The notes under the pieces: model-generated
Seen by the model: only the letters and a program-made list of their open reading frames with translations
Told to the model about the DNA's origin: nothing
Database searches by the model: none
In this document: piece by piece, positions 5,972 through 13,664 of the stretch
Numbering within the stretch: the stretch's first letter is position 1
How the letters are laid out: each line of letters opens with the position of its first letter
NCBI GenBank assembly: GCA_014728955.1
Contig: WJKT01000049.1
Location: 1-16,492 of the forward strand
Source of the DNA: Candidatus Peregrinibacteria bacterium
Lineage (GTDB): Bacteria > Patescibacteriota > Gracilibacteria > UBA1369 > PNNO01
Direction of reading: 5' to 3'
DNA: 16,492 nt
Program-made: the position numbers and the translations under genes

Positions 5972-7900
5972 TTATTCCTTTGCTTGATAAAAGATATCCG
6001 GATCAACGGTGTCGCTATCAAACAAGTCCTTTTCTTCTGGGGTCATACGCCTACTCAAAATTTTGACATAACTCGGATTTTCTTCGTTATCCGAATATAC
6101 ATCGATAATCTTTAGTCCGTTTTGATGATGCAGGCTTACAATTTGTTTTAGTGAAGGCTTGTATGAAGGGTATAGCAGTGTTTCCTGTAATCCCGATGGT
6201 TCTTCCAAAATTTCTTCGGCTATCTTAATGCCGTTTCCATAATTACTGTAATCCCGAGAGAAAAACATTTGTGGACCGGCTGCAAGCAATTCTTCTTTTG
6301 TTGAAACGTTACAACGATTCAAGATTTCATTTCGTCGACCGCCCAACTCTTCTTCGCGATCAGGGTCAAAGAGCGCATCAACGGCTTGCTCAAATACGTC
6401 ATGTGCGCGGGAACGTCCGTAAATAGTTGTTTTTTCTCCGAGCGCATTAATGATTTCAACATCTTCGGTAATGTAAAGGCGGTGGGTTGACATGTAATAA
6501 CCCGGATGTTCGGGGTCTTCTTCGTAATCAACGTAAATAAAGCCGATGTCTTGAAAATGTACTTCTTCTCCCGTTGCAAGATCAATATAGGTTACATCAT
6601 CGCGTAAAAACGGATGTTCGGTTAAAGCTCGGAAAGCGGGATTGTTGTATGCTATGCGCATTTTTGACCGCATTTCTCTAAATTGTCTTTTCGAAGTTGG
6701 TATTTCTCCAAGCTGCAGACCTAAAACGGCATAGTTGGTTTGTACATTTTTCTCGTCTTCCAAAGGGACGATGCCATCTTCATGATTTGGTGTTTCCGGA
6801 TCTATCAGAAGATCATAAAACATGGCCAGCGATTTGCCGGGAAATTGATTACATATTTCAGATCCCAGATCGAAAATTACCACTCCTTCTTTATCTTGAG
6901 GTTCAAATTCCGCCTTGGTGAACGTTTGAAATTGTTGCGGATGCGCATACATACTGAGTGGTAAATCAACCGTATGGTCCAATTCATTAATATACCGCTT
7001 TCCACGGATATCGGTTCGGCGTAGACGCAACATGCGTGCAATAAAAAATTTCAGCAGATATTCGCTTTCTTTTCCTTCGGGATTAGTGCAATGCCGTTTG
7101 AAAATTCTCGTAAATACGAAGTTTAAATGTTCAGATTGTAAGGTTGAGTACTCAAGATCGAATTTTCTAATAAATTGTATTAATTGTTTCCATTTACTGT
7201 GACAACGAACTTTTCGTGGTGCTTTTTTTAATTCAAGCGCTTCTTGAACAATATGCTTTGCCATTTGAACCATGGCTATTTTTAACATGTCTTGACTGGC
7301 ATCAACACCATGATATTCGATATGCCTACCATTTCTCTCTATTGCTTTATTCAGTATGATTTCTCCTTTTTGTCCCGTCCCGACACCAAAGTCGTATATG
7401 CGAAGTTTTTCCGAATCATCCGGAGTAACAATTTCAAGCATATCGCCGGTACGTGTACGTAAAATACCCAGTGCTTTTTCCTGCAGAGGATAGTCTTCCG
7501 CGTTACATACCGCCGCCCATTTTTCCGGATAAAAATAAAAAACGGGAAGAGGCATTTTGCCTGTCTTAAAGCCTTTAAAAAGCAAAGCGGCTATTTCTGC
7601 GCTGGTACGTTCTTCTTCGCTTCCATTTTCTCGTGCAACTCGTCGCACAACAGCATCTGTTATACGTGAAATAAGTTCGTCGGAGAGGTGGTCGGTACTT
7701 TTTGTTAGCTCGGCCAAAAGATTTTCTACTTGTTCCCGAGTGCTTTTCCTATCGCGAGATACAATGGGAGCCTCCTGAATTTTCTCAATAACAGTATCAG
7801 AATTTTCAGGAGTGTGATCGGGGGCATTATATTGTTCTGTTTTTTTCGGCTCCTCTGTGGGAGCAGGCTTTACAGATTTATCTTTTTCTATACCACTCAT
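5972..7900 (-). CDS. EgtD-like SAM-dependent methyltransferase with large insertion, function unknown
   Basis: The 642-residue product starts with about 50 charged, probably disordered residues and then a helical segment. At 117-145 (MPLPVFYFYPEKWAAVCN) it resembles the region before the SAM site in EgtD-type (Methyltransf_33) enzymes. The SAM loop is IYDFGVGTGQKGEIIL (168-183), followed by the acidic strand end HGVDASQDML (197-206). VIFDLGSEICNQFPG (341-355) corresponds to the family's GSxIGNF motif, and LKIIDVYSDNEENPSYVKIL (596-615) to the C-terminal strand-Asp-strand. About 130 residues between 210 and 340 and more near 430-540 are extra relative to the roughly 320-residue EgtD. EgtD trimethylates histidine, but substrate motifs are not clearly kept and no egtB is nearby, so I do not assign that reaction. 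There is no signal peptide; it is likely cytoplasmic. It has its own strong promoter and diverges from dxr. Confidence 0.7.
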   Translation of the reverse strand: MSGIEKDKSVKPAPTEEPKKTEQYNAPDHTPENSDTVIEKIQEAPIVSRDRKSTREQVENLLAELTKSTDHLSDELISRITDAVVRRVARENGSEEERTSAEIAALLFKGFKTGKMPLPVFYFYPEKWAAVCNAEDYPLQEKALGILRTRTGDMLEIVTPDDSEKLRIYDFGVGTGQKGEIILNKAIERNGRHIEYHGVDASQDMLKIAMVQMAKHIVQEALELKKAPRKVRCHSKWKQLIQFIRKFDLEYSTLQSEHLNFVFTRIFKRHCTNPEGKESEYLLKFFIARMLRLRRTDIRGKRYINELDHTVDLPLSMYAHPQQFQTFTKAEFEPQDKEGVVIFDLGSEICNQFPGKSLAMFYDLLIDPETPNHEDGIVPLEDEKNVQTNYAVLGLQLGEIPTSKRQFREMRSKMRIAYNNPAFRALTEHPFLRDDVTYIDLATGEEVHFQDIGFIYVDYEEDPEHPGYYMSTHRLYITEDVEIINALGEKTTIYGRSRAHDVFEQAVDALFDPDREEELGGRRNEILNRCNVSTKEELLAAGPQMFFSRDYSNYGNGIKIAEEILEEPSGLQETLLYPSYKPSLKQIVSLHHQNGLKIIDVYSDNEENPSYVKILSRRMTPEEKDLFDSDTVDPDIFYQAKE

Positions 7901-7927
7901 AGCGCGCAGGTAAATAAAAGGTGTTAA

Positions 7928-7956
7928 ATTCTAATAAAAAAAAGGGTTTTTGTCAA
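7928..7956 (-). promoter_or_regulatory. Promoter of the EgtD-like gene
   Basis: On the minus strand a perfect -35 TTGACA (7956-7951) is followed after exactly 17 bases by TAGAAT (7933-7928). Transcription should start near 7921, giving a leader of about 20 bases with no Shine-Dalgarno before the ATG at 7900. It is the best consensus promoter in the window. Confidence 0.75.
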
Positions 7957-7994
7957 GTTTTGCGTGGATGTAGGTATCACGTAGTGGCTGTTTT

Positions 7995-8018
7995 GTGTTA
8001 CAGTTTGAGCTGTAACAC
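7995..8018. repeat. Perfect 9-bp inverted repeat upstream of dxr
   Basis: GTGTTACAG (7995-8003) and CTGTAACAC (8010-8018) are exact inverted copies around a 6-base spacer. The element sits 20 bases before the dxr ATG, in the 138-base gap between the divergent dxr and EgtD-like genes. It could be a dimeric repressor site or an RNA hairpin in the dxr leader. It is not a terminator for either flanking gene, since both point away from the gap. No convincing -10/-35 pair for dxr was found nearby. Confidence 0.6.
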
Positions 8019-8038
8019 CTTTTGTATTTATTTTTGAG

Positions 8039-9043
8039 ATGAAAAAACGACTTGTTCTTATCGGTGCAACAGGCTCTGTCGGTACAAATGTACTTGATAT
8101 TGTGCGTAAGAATCCAGATGATTTTACGATTATGGGGTTAACGGCACATACAGATACCGACGCATTACATGCGCTACAGCATGAATTTCAGCCTCCATTG
8201 GGGGTAACGTGTGCGGTTTCGGATATGTCTGCTATGGTATGCGATGATCGTGTTGATATGGTTGTTGTTGCGTGTTTGGGTACCGAGGTGCGCGAGATGC
8301 TGCTTGCCGCTATTAAGCATAAAAAAGAGATAGCAATCGCAACAAAAGAATTATTGGTTGAATACGGTCATGAAATTATGCGGGAAGCGAAACGTAATGG
8401 GGTAACGATCCTTCCTGTTGATTCCGAACATTCGGGTGTTTTTCAGTTGTTGGAAGGGAATCGTCATCGTACGCTTGAGAAAATTACGTTAACGTGTTCC
8501 GGTGGGCCGTTTCTGCATGCTTCAAAAAAAATGTTGCAATCGGCTACCGTTAAACAGGCGCTACAGCACCCCACGTGGGATATGGGCAAGAAAATTTCGA
8601 TTGATTCGGCGACTATGATGAATAAAGCCCTGGAAATTATTGAAGCACACCATCTTTTCGATATTGAGCCGGAAAATATTGAGGTGCTGGTCCATCCGCA
8701 AAGCCTTGTGCATGCTATGGTGCATTTTTCCGACGGAACAAGTATGGCACATATGGGACATGCCGATATGCGCATTCCCATTCATTATGCACTTTATTAT
8801 CCCGAATCATCCGATGCGGCAGTGCCGAAACTGGATCTGGCGGGTAATGAATTGGTCTTTGAAAAACCTGATACGGAAACGTTTCCTTCAATTTTGTTTG
8901 CCTATGAAGCGTTAAAAAAGGGTGGCGATTACCCAAAAAGATTAAATCGGGCTAATGATCGGGCGGTGAAACTGTTTATGGAGAAGAAAATTCGTTTTGA
9001 TGAAATATTTCAATATATAAAAGAACAGGCATTCGCTACGTGA
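8039..9043 (+). CDS. dxr: 1-deoxy-D-xylulose-5-phosphate reductoisomerase
   Basis: The enzyme makes MEP from DXP with NADPH and a divalent metal, the first committed step of the MEP isoprenoid pathway. The 334-residue product has the NADPH loop GATGSVG (9-15), the metal/substrate motif PVDSEHSGVFQ (126-136; Asp128, Ser129, Glu130), the flexible loop HPTWDMGKKISIDSATMMNK (177-196) with His177, Ser190, Asn195 and Lys196, and Glu199. LVHPQSLVHAMV and ADMRIPIHYAL follow. All main active-site residues are kept. It is short against the usual 380-400 residues; losses are in the loop after the first Rossmann strands and in the C-terminal helical domain. The usual ANKES motif reads ATKEL. The ATG at 8039 immediately precedes the nucleotide-binding strand. 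Confidence 0.95.
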   Translation: MKKRLVLIGATGSVGTNVLDIVRKNPDDFTIMGLTAHTDTDALHALQHEFQPPLGVTCAVSDMSAMVCDDRVDMVVVACLGTEVREMLLAAIKHKKEIAIATKELLVEYGHEIMREAKRNGVTILPVDSEHSGVFQLLEGNRHRTLEKITLTCSGGPFLHASKKMLQSATVKQALQHPTWDMGKKISIDSATMMNKALEIIEAHHLFDIEPENIEVLVHPQSLVHAMVHFSDGTSMAHMGHADMRIPIHYALYYPESSDAAVPKLDLAGNELVFEKPDTETFPSILFAYEALKKGGDYPKRLNRANDRAVKLFMEKKIRFDEIFQYIKEQAFAT

Positions 9044-9059
9044 CAGACCCTGTTTAATA

Positions 9060-9088
9060 TTGAATAAATGGCTTTTTTGTGCTAAAAT
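9060..9088 (+). promoter_or_regulatory. Promoter of the SGNH hydrolase gene, extended -10
   Basis: TTGAAT (9060-9065) and TAAAAT (9083-9088) are 17 bases apart, with TGC directly before the -10 (9080-9082), making an extended -10. It lies in the 68-base gap after dxr, so the hydrolase gene is probably transcribed independently. Confidence 0.65.
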
Positions 9089-9111
9089 TAAGAGATTAGT
9101 AACATAAAAAT

Positions 9112-10152
9112 ATGAGCGGTCCGGATGTCCCAAAACGCAACAAGGAATCGTTGCAGGCACAACAACTTGCACAAACCATTAAGCAAACAGCGATACAACG
9201 TGATGCGGTAACCAATCGTTTATTATCTTCTTTATTGGAGGGCGGTTCGGTGCGCGGATTTGTTGAAAAAGCATGTGAACTGGCGAAAATAAAGCCGCCC
9301 AAGCCACAAGAAACGATGGCGTACGCAGTATACAAGCTCCAAAAATTGCTAGAATTTCCCGAAACGGACACGGCGCACGGATGTGACGGGCAATTGGGAC
9401 CGTATACGTTTAACGCATTAATACGCGTATTTCCAATACTGGACCCGCATAGACGAACCGAAGTACAAAAGCGGGCACAAGAAAAACGACAAACACTGGC
9501 GCGTACAGCGGGATTGCCGACTCCTCCGATAACGCGCGCAAAAGAAAAGAAGCCAAAAGCTACGGTTGAACGCGAACCGATTAAGCCGAGCGATACGGTG
9601 TATTTTGGTGATTCGTTAACACACCAATATGCACGACATATATTATCTCGCAGTGCTTTTCGTCGCCACAAAAACAAAGATTTTAAAATTGGTCGATGGG
9701 CTCGCACTATGCGAAAACGGATGGAGCGCAATCTTGATTACTATGCTTCAAAAAGCGCTATTGTTATCGGTGCCGGCACTAACGATCTTGAGCACAGAAG
9801 CGCGAACGCTATCGCAGGTGATCTTGAGGCAATGTATAGCATGCTGATTAAAAAAAACCCACAAATACGTATTGTGACCCTTACGTTGCTACCCTATCCC
9901 GGCAACAGTGCCAGAAACAGGAAAATACAGGCAATTAATAACCGTATTCGAAGCTTTGCCCGTAAATTTCCGCGCAATTTCAGATTAGTTGATATGCACA
10001 AAAGTTTTGTTGATGCCATGCGCAGCGGAAAAAAAATGTTATATGGTGATCGTGTACACATGCGTCCCAAAGCATCAAGGGCGGTTGCTCAAATGATCAA
10101 AGATACGCTGGAAACCGGCTCGCATAAAAAAATTGAGGAATACCTTTCATAA
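9112..10152 (+). CDS. SGNH/GDSL-type hydrolase with a peptidoglycan-binding-like N-terminal segment
   Basis: The 346-residue product has two parts. Residues about 70-107 (YKLQKLL ... CDGQLGPYTFNALIRVF) resemble the PG_binding_1 repeat, whose hallmark is DGxxGPxTxxA. After a proline/lysine-rich linker, residues 160-340 form an SGNH hydrolase: VYFGDSLT with nucleophile Ser168, a block II Gly near 194, GAGTNDL with Asn224, and DRVH with Asp313 and His316. Such enzymes act as esterases, often removing acetyl groups from cell-wall sugars. The wall-binding segment and the neighbouring glycosyltransferases suggest an envelope polymer as substrate, by inference. There is no signal peptide or membrane helix, which is odd for that role. 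No Shine-Dalgarno is visible. Confidence 0.8.
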   Translation: MSGPDVPKRNKESLQAQQLAQTIKQTAIQRDAVTNRLLSSLLEGGSVRGFVEKACELAKIKPPKPQETMAYAVYKLQKLLEFPETDTAHGCDGQLGPYTFNALIRVFPILDPHRRTEVQKRAQEKRQTLARTAGLPTPPITRAKEKKPKATVEREPIKPSDTVYFGDSLTHQYARHILSRSAFRRHKNKDFKIGRWARTMRKRMERNLDYYASKSAIVIGAGTNDLEHRSANAIAGDLEAMYSMLIKKNPQIRIVTLTLLPYPGNSARNRKIQAINNRIRSFARKFPRNFRLVDMHKSFVDAMRSGKKMLYGDRVHMRPKASRAVAQMIKDTLETGSHKKIEEYLS

Positions 10153-10165
10153 GGTGTGATGTGCT

Positions 10166-10174
10166 TGCTATAAT
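10166..10174 (+). promoter_or_regulatory. Extended -10 promoter of the glycosyltransferase pair
   Basis: TGC followed by a perfect TATAAT (10169-10174) forms an extended -10; the region 17-18 bases upstream is a poor -35. A 5-bp inverted repeat (CTTGC ... GCAAG, 10164-10168 and 10176-10180) flanks the -10. It serves the gene starting at 10200, with a leader of about 20 bases. Confidence 0.6.
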
Positions 10175-10199
10175 GCGCAAGACTTAGTGTTATTAATGT

Positions 10200-11150
10200 A
10201 TGAGTACACACCGCGTTGTTATAGGCCTTATTTCGTATAACGATAAACAGTATCTTGAAAAGACGCTGCCGCTTTTGACGGATCTGCCCTCGTCACATAT
10301 TGTTTTGCTGGATAATGCGAGTAACGATGATATTAAAACGTTTATAAAAAAATCATTTCCATCGATTACCTATATACGTCATCCGGAAGGTAATGTGGGG
10401 TTTTCGAAGGGGCACAATTATATTCTTAAAAAAGCGCCCGCATCTAAATATTATCTGTGTCTCAACACTGATATTAAACTGGAAAAAGAGGGTTATGCGC
10501 AGTGTGTTCAGGCGCTGGAAGAGGATTCGAATATTGCGATGGTAAGCGGAAAATTATATCACTGGGACAGTACAAGCGATACCAAAACAACAATTATTGA
10601 TACACTCGGGATTATCGGCAGTTGCGGCCATCATTTTTGGGATCGCGGACAAGGGAAAAAAGATGTTGGCCAATATGACGATACACTCAATGTTATTTTC
10701 GGAATATCCGGAGCGGCATTTTTTATACGGCGCTCGGTTATCCACGCTTTACACGGAGAAGATCATCTATTATTTGATGAACATATTTTTATGTATAAAG
10801 ATGATGTTGATTTGGCATATCGAATGCGATGGCAACAGATGAAAATAACCTTATTGCCAGTGGTATTGGGATATCATGCGCGTACTCTTGGAAAGAAAAA
10901 GAAAAAATCTTTATTTGAAGCAAAAAACAGTTATAAGAATCATTGGATTATGCTGCGAAGCAATGTTGATCGCGGATTTCGCATAAGAACAAAACTTGCC
11001 ATTATTATGTACGAACTTTTAAAGTTTCTGTACTATTTGGTTAGAAAACCCAAAGTATTGAGTGTTTTACCCGAAGTCTGGCGCATGAACGTGAGTAAAA
11101 GCAAACGCACTATTTCTCCGCGACGCATGGAACATTATTTTTTATCATAA
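10200..11150 (+). CDS. Family 2 glycosyltransferase (first of a pair)
   Basis: The 316-residue product has a GT-A fold signature: an N-terminal beta strand VVIGLISYN, LLDNASNDD (36-44), NVGFSKGHN (65-73) and the metal-binding LNTD (88-91). GISGAAFFIRR (168-178) is the acceptor-side motif, and DEHIFMYKDDVDLAYRMR (193-210) holds the likely catalytic base. This layout is typical of rhamnosyltransferase-like family 2 enzymes that transfer sugars from nucleotide donors to surface glycans or lipid carriers. A C-terminal hydrophobic stretch (about 266-281) may touch the membrane. Donor and acceptor cannot be named from sequence. The next glycosyltransferase starts 2 bases after its stop, so they are surely co-transcribed. 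Confidence 0.9.
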   Translation: MSTHRVVIGLISYNDKQYLEKTLPLLTDLPSSHIVLLDNASNDDIKTFIKKSFPSITYIRHPEGNVGFSKGHNYILKKAPASKYYLCLNTDIKLEKEGYAQCVQALEEDSNIAMVSGKLYHWDSTSDTKTTIIDTLGIIGSCGHHFWDRGQGKKDVGQYDDTLNVIFGISGAAFFIRRSVIHALHGEDHLLFDEHIFMYKDDVDLAYRMRWQQMKITLLPVVLGYHARTLGKKKKKSLFEAKNSYKNHWIMLRSNVDRGFRIRTKLAIIMYELLKFLYYLVRKPKVLSVLPEVWRMNVSKSKRTISPRRMEHYFLS

Positions 11151-11152
11151 TT

Positions 11153-11983
11153 ATGGCACATACACTTGGAATTGTTATCTTACAACACAACACGCCTCAC
11201 GAAGTAACGGATAATTTGCGCGCTTTACGCAAAGCGCGTCTTCCCGAAGACGTCCATATTATTGTGGTTAATAACGGTGGGCATAACGCAAACGAACGAA
11301 TAGAGAAAGAGGCATATAAAGGGCTTGATATTTCGTTTATTGATGTGCCGAACAAGGGATTTCCGCATGGTAATAATGTTGGTATAGCAAAAACGGATGC
11401 GCAGTATATTGCTATGGTTAATCCCGATATTGAAGTAAATAAGGACACGATACATATTATGCTCGAATATCTGAAAAAGCATTCAAAGGTGGGCGTGGTA
11501 GCGCCCCGGCTGATTTATCCAAACGGCTATACACAGGATAATTTTCGCGTATACCCCCGTGGGATAGATTTAATTATTAAACGCATCAAGCCACTGCGAA
11601 AACTGTTCGTGGGGAGGATGAGAAAATATCTTATGTGGGATAAAGATCCTGCAAAAAACGAACCGGTTGATTGGGTGACCGGAGCCTTTCAAATTATAAC
11701 GCGAGAATGCTGGGAGGCGGTGGGCCCTAATAGTGAAGATTATTTTTTATTTATGTCGGACTTGGAATTGTGTCGCCGGGCATGGGAAGAAGGGTTTGAA
11801 GTCCATTATGTGGGGAAAGCCCGCGCAAGCCATAATGAATCGCGATTATCCGGAGGAGGCATTCTTGATGTGTTCAGAAAAAAAACAATGCGTATTCACA
11901 TTAAAGATGCGATTATCTATTTTAAAAAGTTTTTCGGTAAAAAAATACCGCCTACTTCTCCATCGGGAAAAAAACGAACATAA
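11153..11983 (+). CDS. Family 2 glycosyltransferase (second of a pair, WbbL-like)
   Basis: The 276-residue product shows LGIVILQHN, VVNNGG (38-43), NKGFPHGNN (67-75), the metal site MVNPDIEV (88-95), WVTGAF (174-179) and FLFMSDLELCRRA (198-210), followed by ASHNES. This resembles WbbL-type rhamnosyltransferases, though the donor sugar is not provable. It starts 2 bases after the first glycosyltransferase. The two are only moderately alike and probably add successive sugars to one glycan, by inference. The basic, proline-containing tail lacks membrane helices. Its TAA stop directly abuts the stop of the convergent antiporter gene. Confidence 0.9.
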   Translation: MAHTLGIVILQHNTPHEVTDNLRALRKARLPEDVHIIVVNNGGHNANERIEKEAYKGLDISFIDVPNKGFPHGNNVGIAKTDAQYIAMVNPDIEVNKDTIHIMLEYLKKHSKVGVVAPRLIYPNGYTQDNFRVYPRGIDLIIKRIKPLRKLFVGRMRKYLMWDKDPAKNEPVDWVTGAFQIITRECWEAVGPNSEDYFLFMSDLELCRRAWEEGFEVHYVGKARASHNESRLSGGGILDVFRKKTMRIHIKDAIIYFKKFFGKKIPPTSPSGKKRT

Positions 11984-13147
11984 TTACTTGGACGACGATT
12001 TATTAAATTTATAAAACGGAATATACCGTACAAAATAGGTGGAAATAATAATCGAAAGGAACATGATTATTTGTACCGCCATGGCAAAATCCATTGAAAT
12101 ATGACCGCTTGATGCCCCCAATAAAATAACGATAACGGAGAATTCGCTGAGCTGCCCGAGTCGAACACTTATTTCGAGGCTTTCTTTTGGCACGGCTTTA
12201 AACCAATCAAAGAGTACTTTGAAAATAATTGGCTTAACAATAACCACAAAGAGCAAGGTTATGGCTATAAGTGGGCCAAATCCCTCCAAATTGGTGAATT
12301 CAATATGTGCTCCCAAAACGAAGAAGAAGAGAATCATAAAAAAGTCTCGAATCGTTTCGGATTTTTTAACAATAACCCGCAGTTTATATGATGGCAGAAA
12401 TGTTAATGAAATACCGGCAATAAACGCTCCGATTTCCCGCGAGAAGTCAAAAAATTCAGCAATTTCGGCAAAGAGAAAACACCACGCCAGACCCAGTAGA
12501 AACATAATATCCGGCTTATGGAAAATTTTTCGGGCAATGCCTTTGAGAATATATTTTTGGAGGACAAACGCCAATACGAATACAAAGATTCCTTCAATAA
12601 GGAATTTAACTCCTTCAAAAAAGCCAAAGTAACCTACTTCGCGCGTACTGGAAATGAATAGTAAAATCATAATGGCGATCATATCCTGTGTAATCAGTGC
12701 GGCTATACAATATTGTCGAACATATGGATTGGTGCTTTTTTGGTCGTTTAACAGCTTCATAACAACAACCGTACTGCTGAAAATCAACACCATCGCCAAA
12801 TAGAGCGATTCGGTGAGCCCTATATTGGTGATAAAACCTATAAGCAGGCCACTTGCAAAAATAAAAATGCTGGCAATAAAGGTAATCAATGTTCCTTTTC
12901 CAAACGTTCCCGAAAAAATCTTTGTTTTAAGTTCAAGCCCGATTAAATAAAGGAGCAGAATAATGCCCACTTCTCCGATAGCCTCGAAAAAGAGACTGTT
13001 ATTCACAAGTCCCAGCCCTTGAGGTCCGATAATAAGCCCGGAAAAAATAAACGCAATAAGAATCGGCTGTTTTGAAAGTTCTAAAATAACACTTAAAATT
13101 GCCGTTACAATAATGACGATACTGAGTTGGAAAATGAGTTCTTCCAT
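11984..13147 (-). CDS. Kef-type monovalent cation:proton antiporter (CPA2 family), membrane part only
   Basis: The 387-residue product is a polytopic membrane protein with about 11-12 hydrophobic segments. Family features are SGLIIGPQGLGLV (36-48), GIILLLYLIGLEL (61-73), SSTVVVMKLL (124-133), and ITQDMIA (152-158) with the likely ion-binding Asp155. SREIGAFIAGISL (236-248), FFFVLGAHIEF (274-284) and LGQLSEFSVIVILLG (330-344) follow. It should exchange Na+ or K+ for protons across the inner membrane. It ends soon after the last helix and lacks the C-terminal TrkA-N/RCK domain found in KefB and KefC, so no nucleotide gating is expected. It stands alone on the minus strand, and its stop abuts the glycosyltransferase stop. 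Confidence 0.92.
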   Translation of the reverse strand: MEELIFQLSIVIIVTAILSVILELSKQPILIAFIFSGLIIGPQGLGLVNNSLFFEAIGEVGIILLLYLIGLELKTKIFSGTFGKGTLITFIASIFIFASGLLIGFITNIGLTESLYLAMVLIFSSTVVVMKLLNDQKSTNPYVRQYCIAALITQDMIAIMILLFISSTREVGYFGFFEGVKFLIEGIFVFVLAFVLQKYILKGIARKIFHKPDIMFLLGLAWCFLFAEIAEFFDFSREIGAFIAGISLTFLPSYKLRVIVKKSETIRDFFMILFFFVLGAHIEFTNLEGFGPLIAITLLFVVIVKPIIFKVLFDWFKAVPKESLEISVRLGQLSEFSVIVILLGASSGHISMDFAMAVQIIMFLSIIISTYFVRYIPFYKFNKSSSK

Positions 13148-13183
13148 GTATATCTGGTTTTGTTTTTGTTAGAATTCCTATCT

Positions 13184-13211
13184 ATATTTTCTCATATTTT
13201 GAAGAAAATAT
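13184..13211. repeat. AT-rich 9-bp inverted repeat between divergent genes
   Basis: ATATTTTCT (13184-13192) and AGAAAATAT (13203-13211) are exact inverted copies around 10 bases. It lies in the 140-base gap between the antiporter and the small helical gene, about 37 bases before the antiporter ATG. It may be a regulatory site, but low-complexity AT sequence makes chance matches more likely. Confidence 0.35.
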
Positions 13212-13231
13212 CGAGTAAAAACGCTTCTTCA

Positions 13232-13261
13232 TTGACAAAACGGTTAGCCAAGTGATAGAAA
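13232..13261 (+). promoter_or_regulatory. Promoter of the small unknown gene and AraM-like gene
   Basis: A perfect TTGACA (13232-13237) is followed after 18 bases by TAGAAA (13256-13261), with TGA directly before the -10 as an extended element. Transcription would begin near 13268. This excludes the GTG at 13252 as a start and supports ATG 13288. Confidence 0.6.
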
Positions 13262-13287
13262 TAAACCTTAAAATTATAAAAAATCAT

Positions 13288-13629
13288 ATGTCAAAACACT
13301 ACAAAGAAATACTACAAAGCAAGTTAAAACTGTGGGACGAAAGCAAACGATTGCAGGAATATGAGCCGTGTGAAGAGCATGTGCGGACTATGCAAGCTAT
13401 TTTTAACGATATCGCGCAAACGGTGCTTGATGAGATTGATGAACGTAAAACGGTACTCCAAAAATTACTCAGCATTACCACGTTGGAAGAAGTGCTCGAT
13501 GAACACTATGAAAAAGAGTATATACTCATTAATAGAATTATCCGCATCGTGCAGGAACGAGCTCTTATCGTGGAGTGGGGTGGGGAAAACCCACACGATT
13601 TATTCGGAAAGCTTGATAAAGATAGGTAG
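13288..13629 (+). CDS. Small helical protein of unknown function
   Basis: I do not recognise this 113-residue protein. It is rich in Glu, Lys, Leu and Ile with almost no predicted beta structure: long helices about 1-20 and 27-60 (including HVRTMQAIFNDIAQTVLDEID), then a third about 60-95, ending in a short GENPHDLFGKLDK tail. No signal peptide, membrane helix or cysteine cluster is seen; there is one Cys near residue 28. ATG 13288 is chosen because the GTG at 13252, which would add 12 residues, lies inside the promoter. It is 35 bases upstream of the AraM-like gene, likely in the same transcript, which is the only clue to its role. Confidence 0.7.
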   Translation: MSKHYKEILQSKLKLWDESKRLQEYEPCEEHVRTMQAIFNDIAQTVLDEIDERKTVLQKLLSITTLEEVLDEHYEKEYILINRIIRIVQERALIVEWGGENPHDLFGKLDKDR

Positions 13630-13664
13630 AACTTGTTACAGTTACGGTACGCTGACATTTCCTT

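Noticed and set aside
5972..7900. Assignment as EgtD of ergothioneine synthesis
   Set aside because: Only the general fold motifs match; large insertions, unclear substrate residues and no egtB or egtC partner argue against naming the reaction.
9096..9731. A 211-codon open frame on the minus strand
   Set aside because: It lies opposite the SGNH hydrolase, whose motifs are unmistakable. Its translation is Cys/Ser/Arg-rich with no recognisable domain, as expected for a shadow frame.
11935..11950. CGGTA-A6-TACCG hairpin as terminator of the glycosyltransferase pair
   Set aside because: It is only 5 bp, lies before the stop codon of its own gene and has no suitable T-run on either strand.
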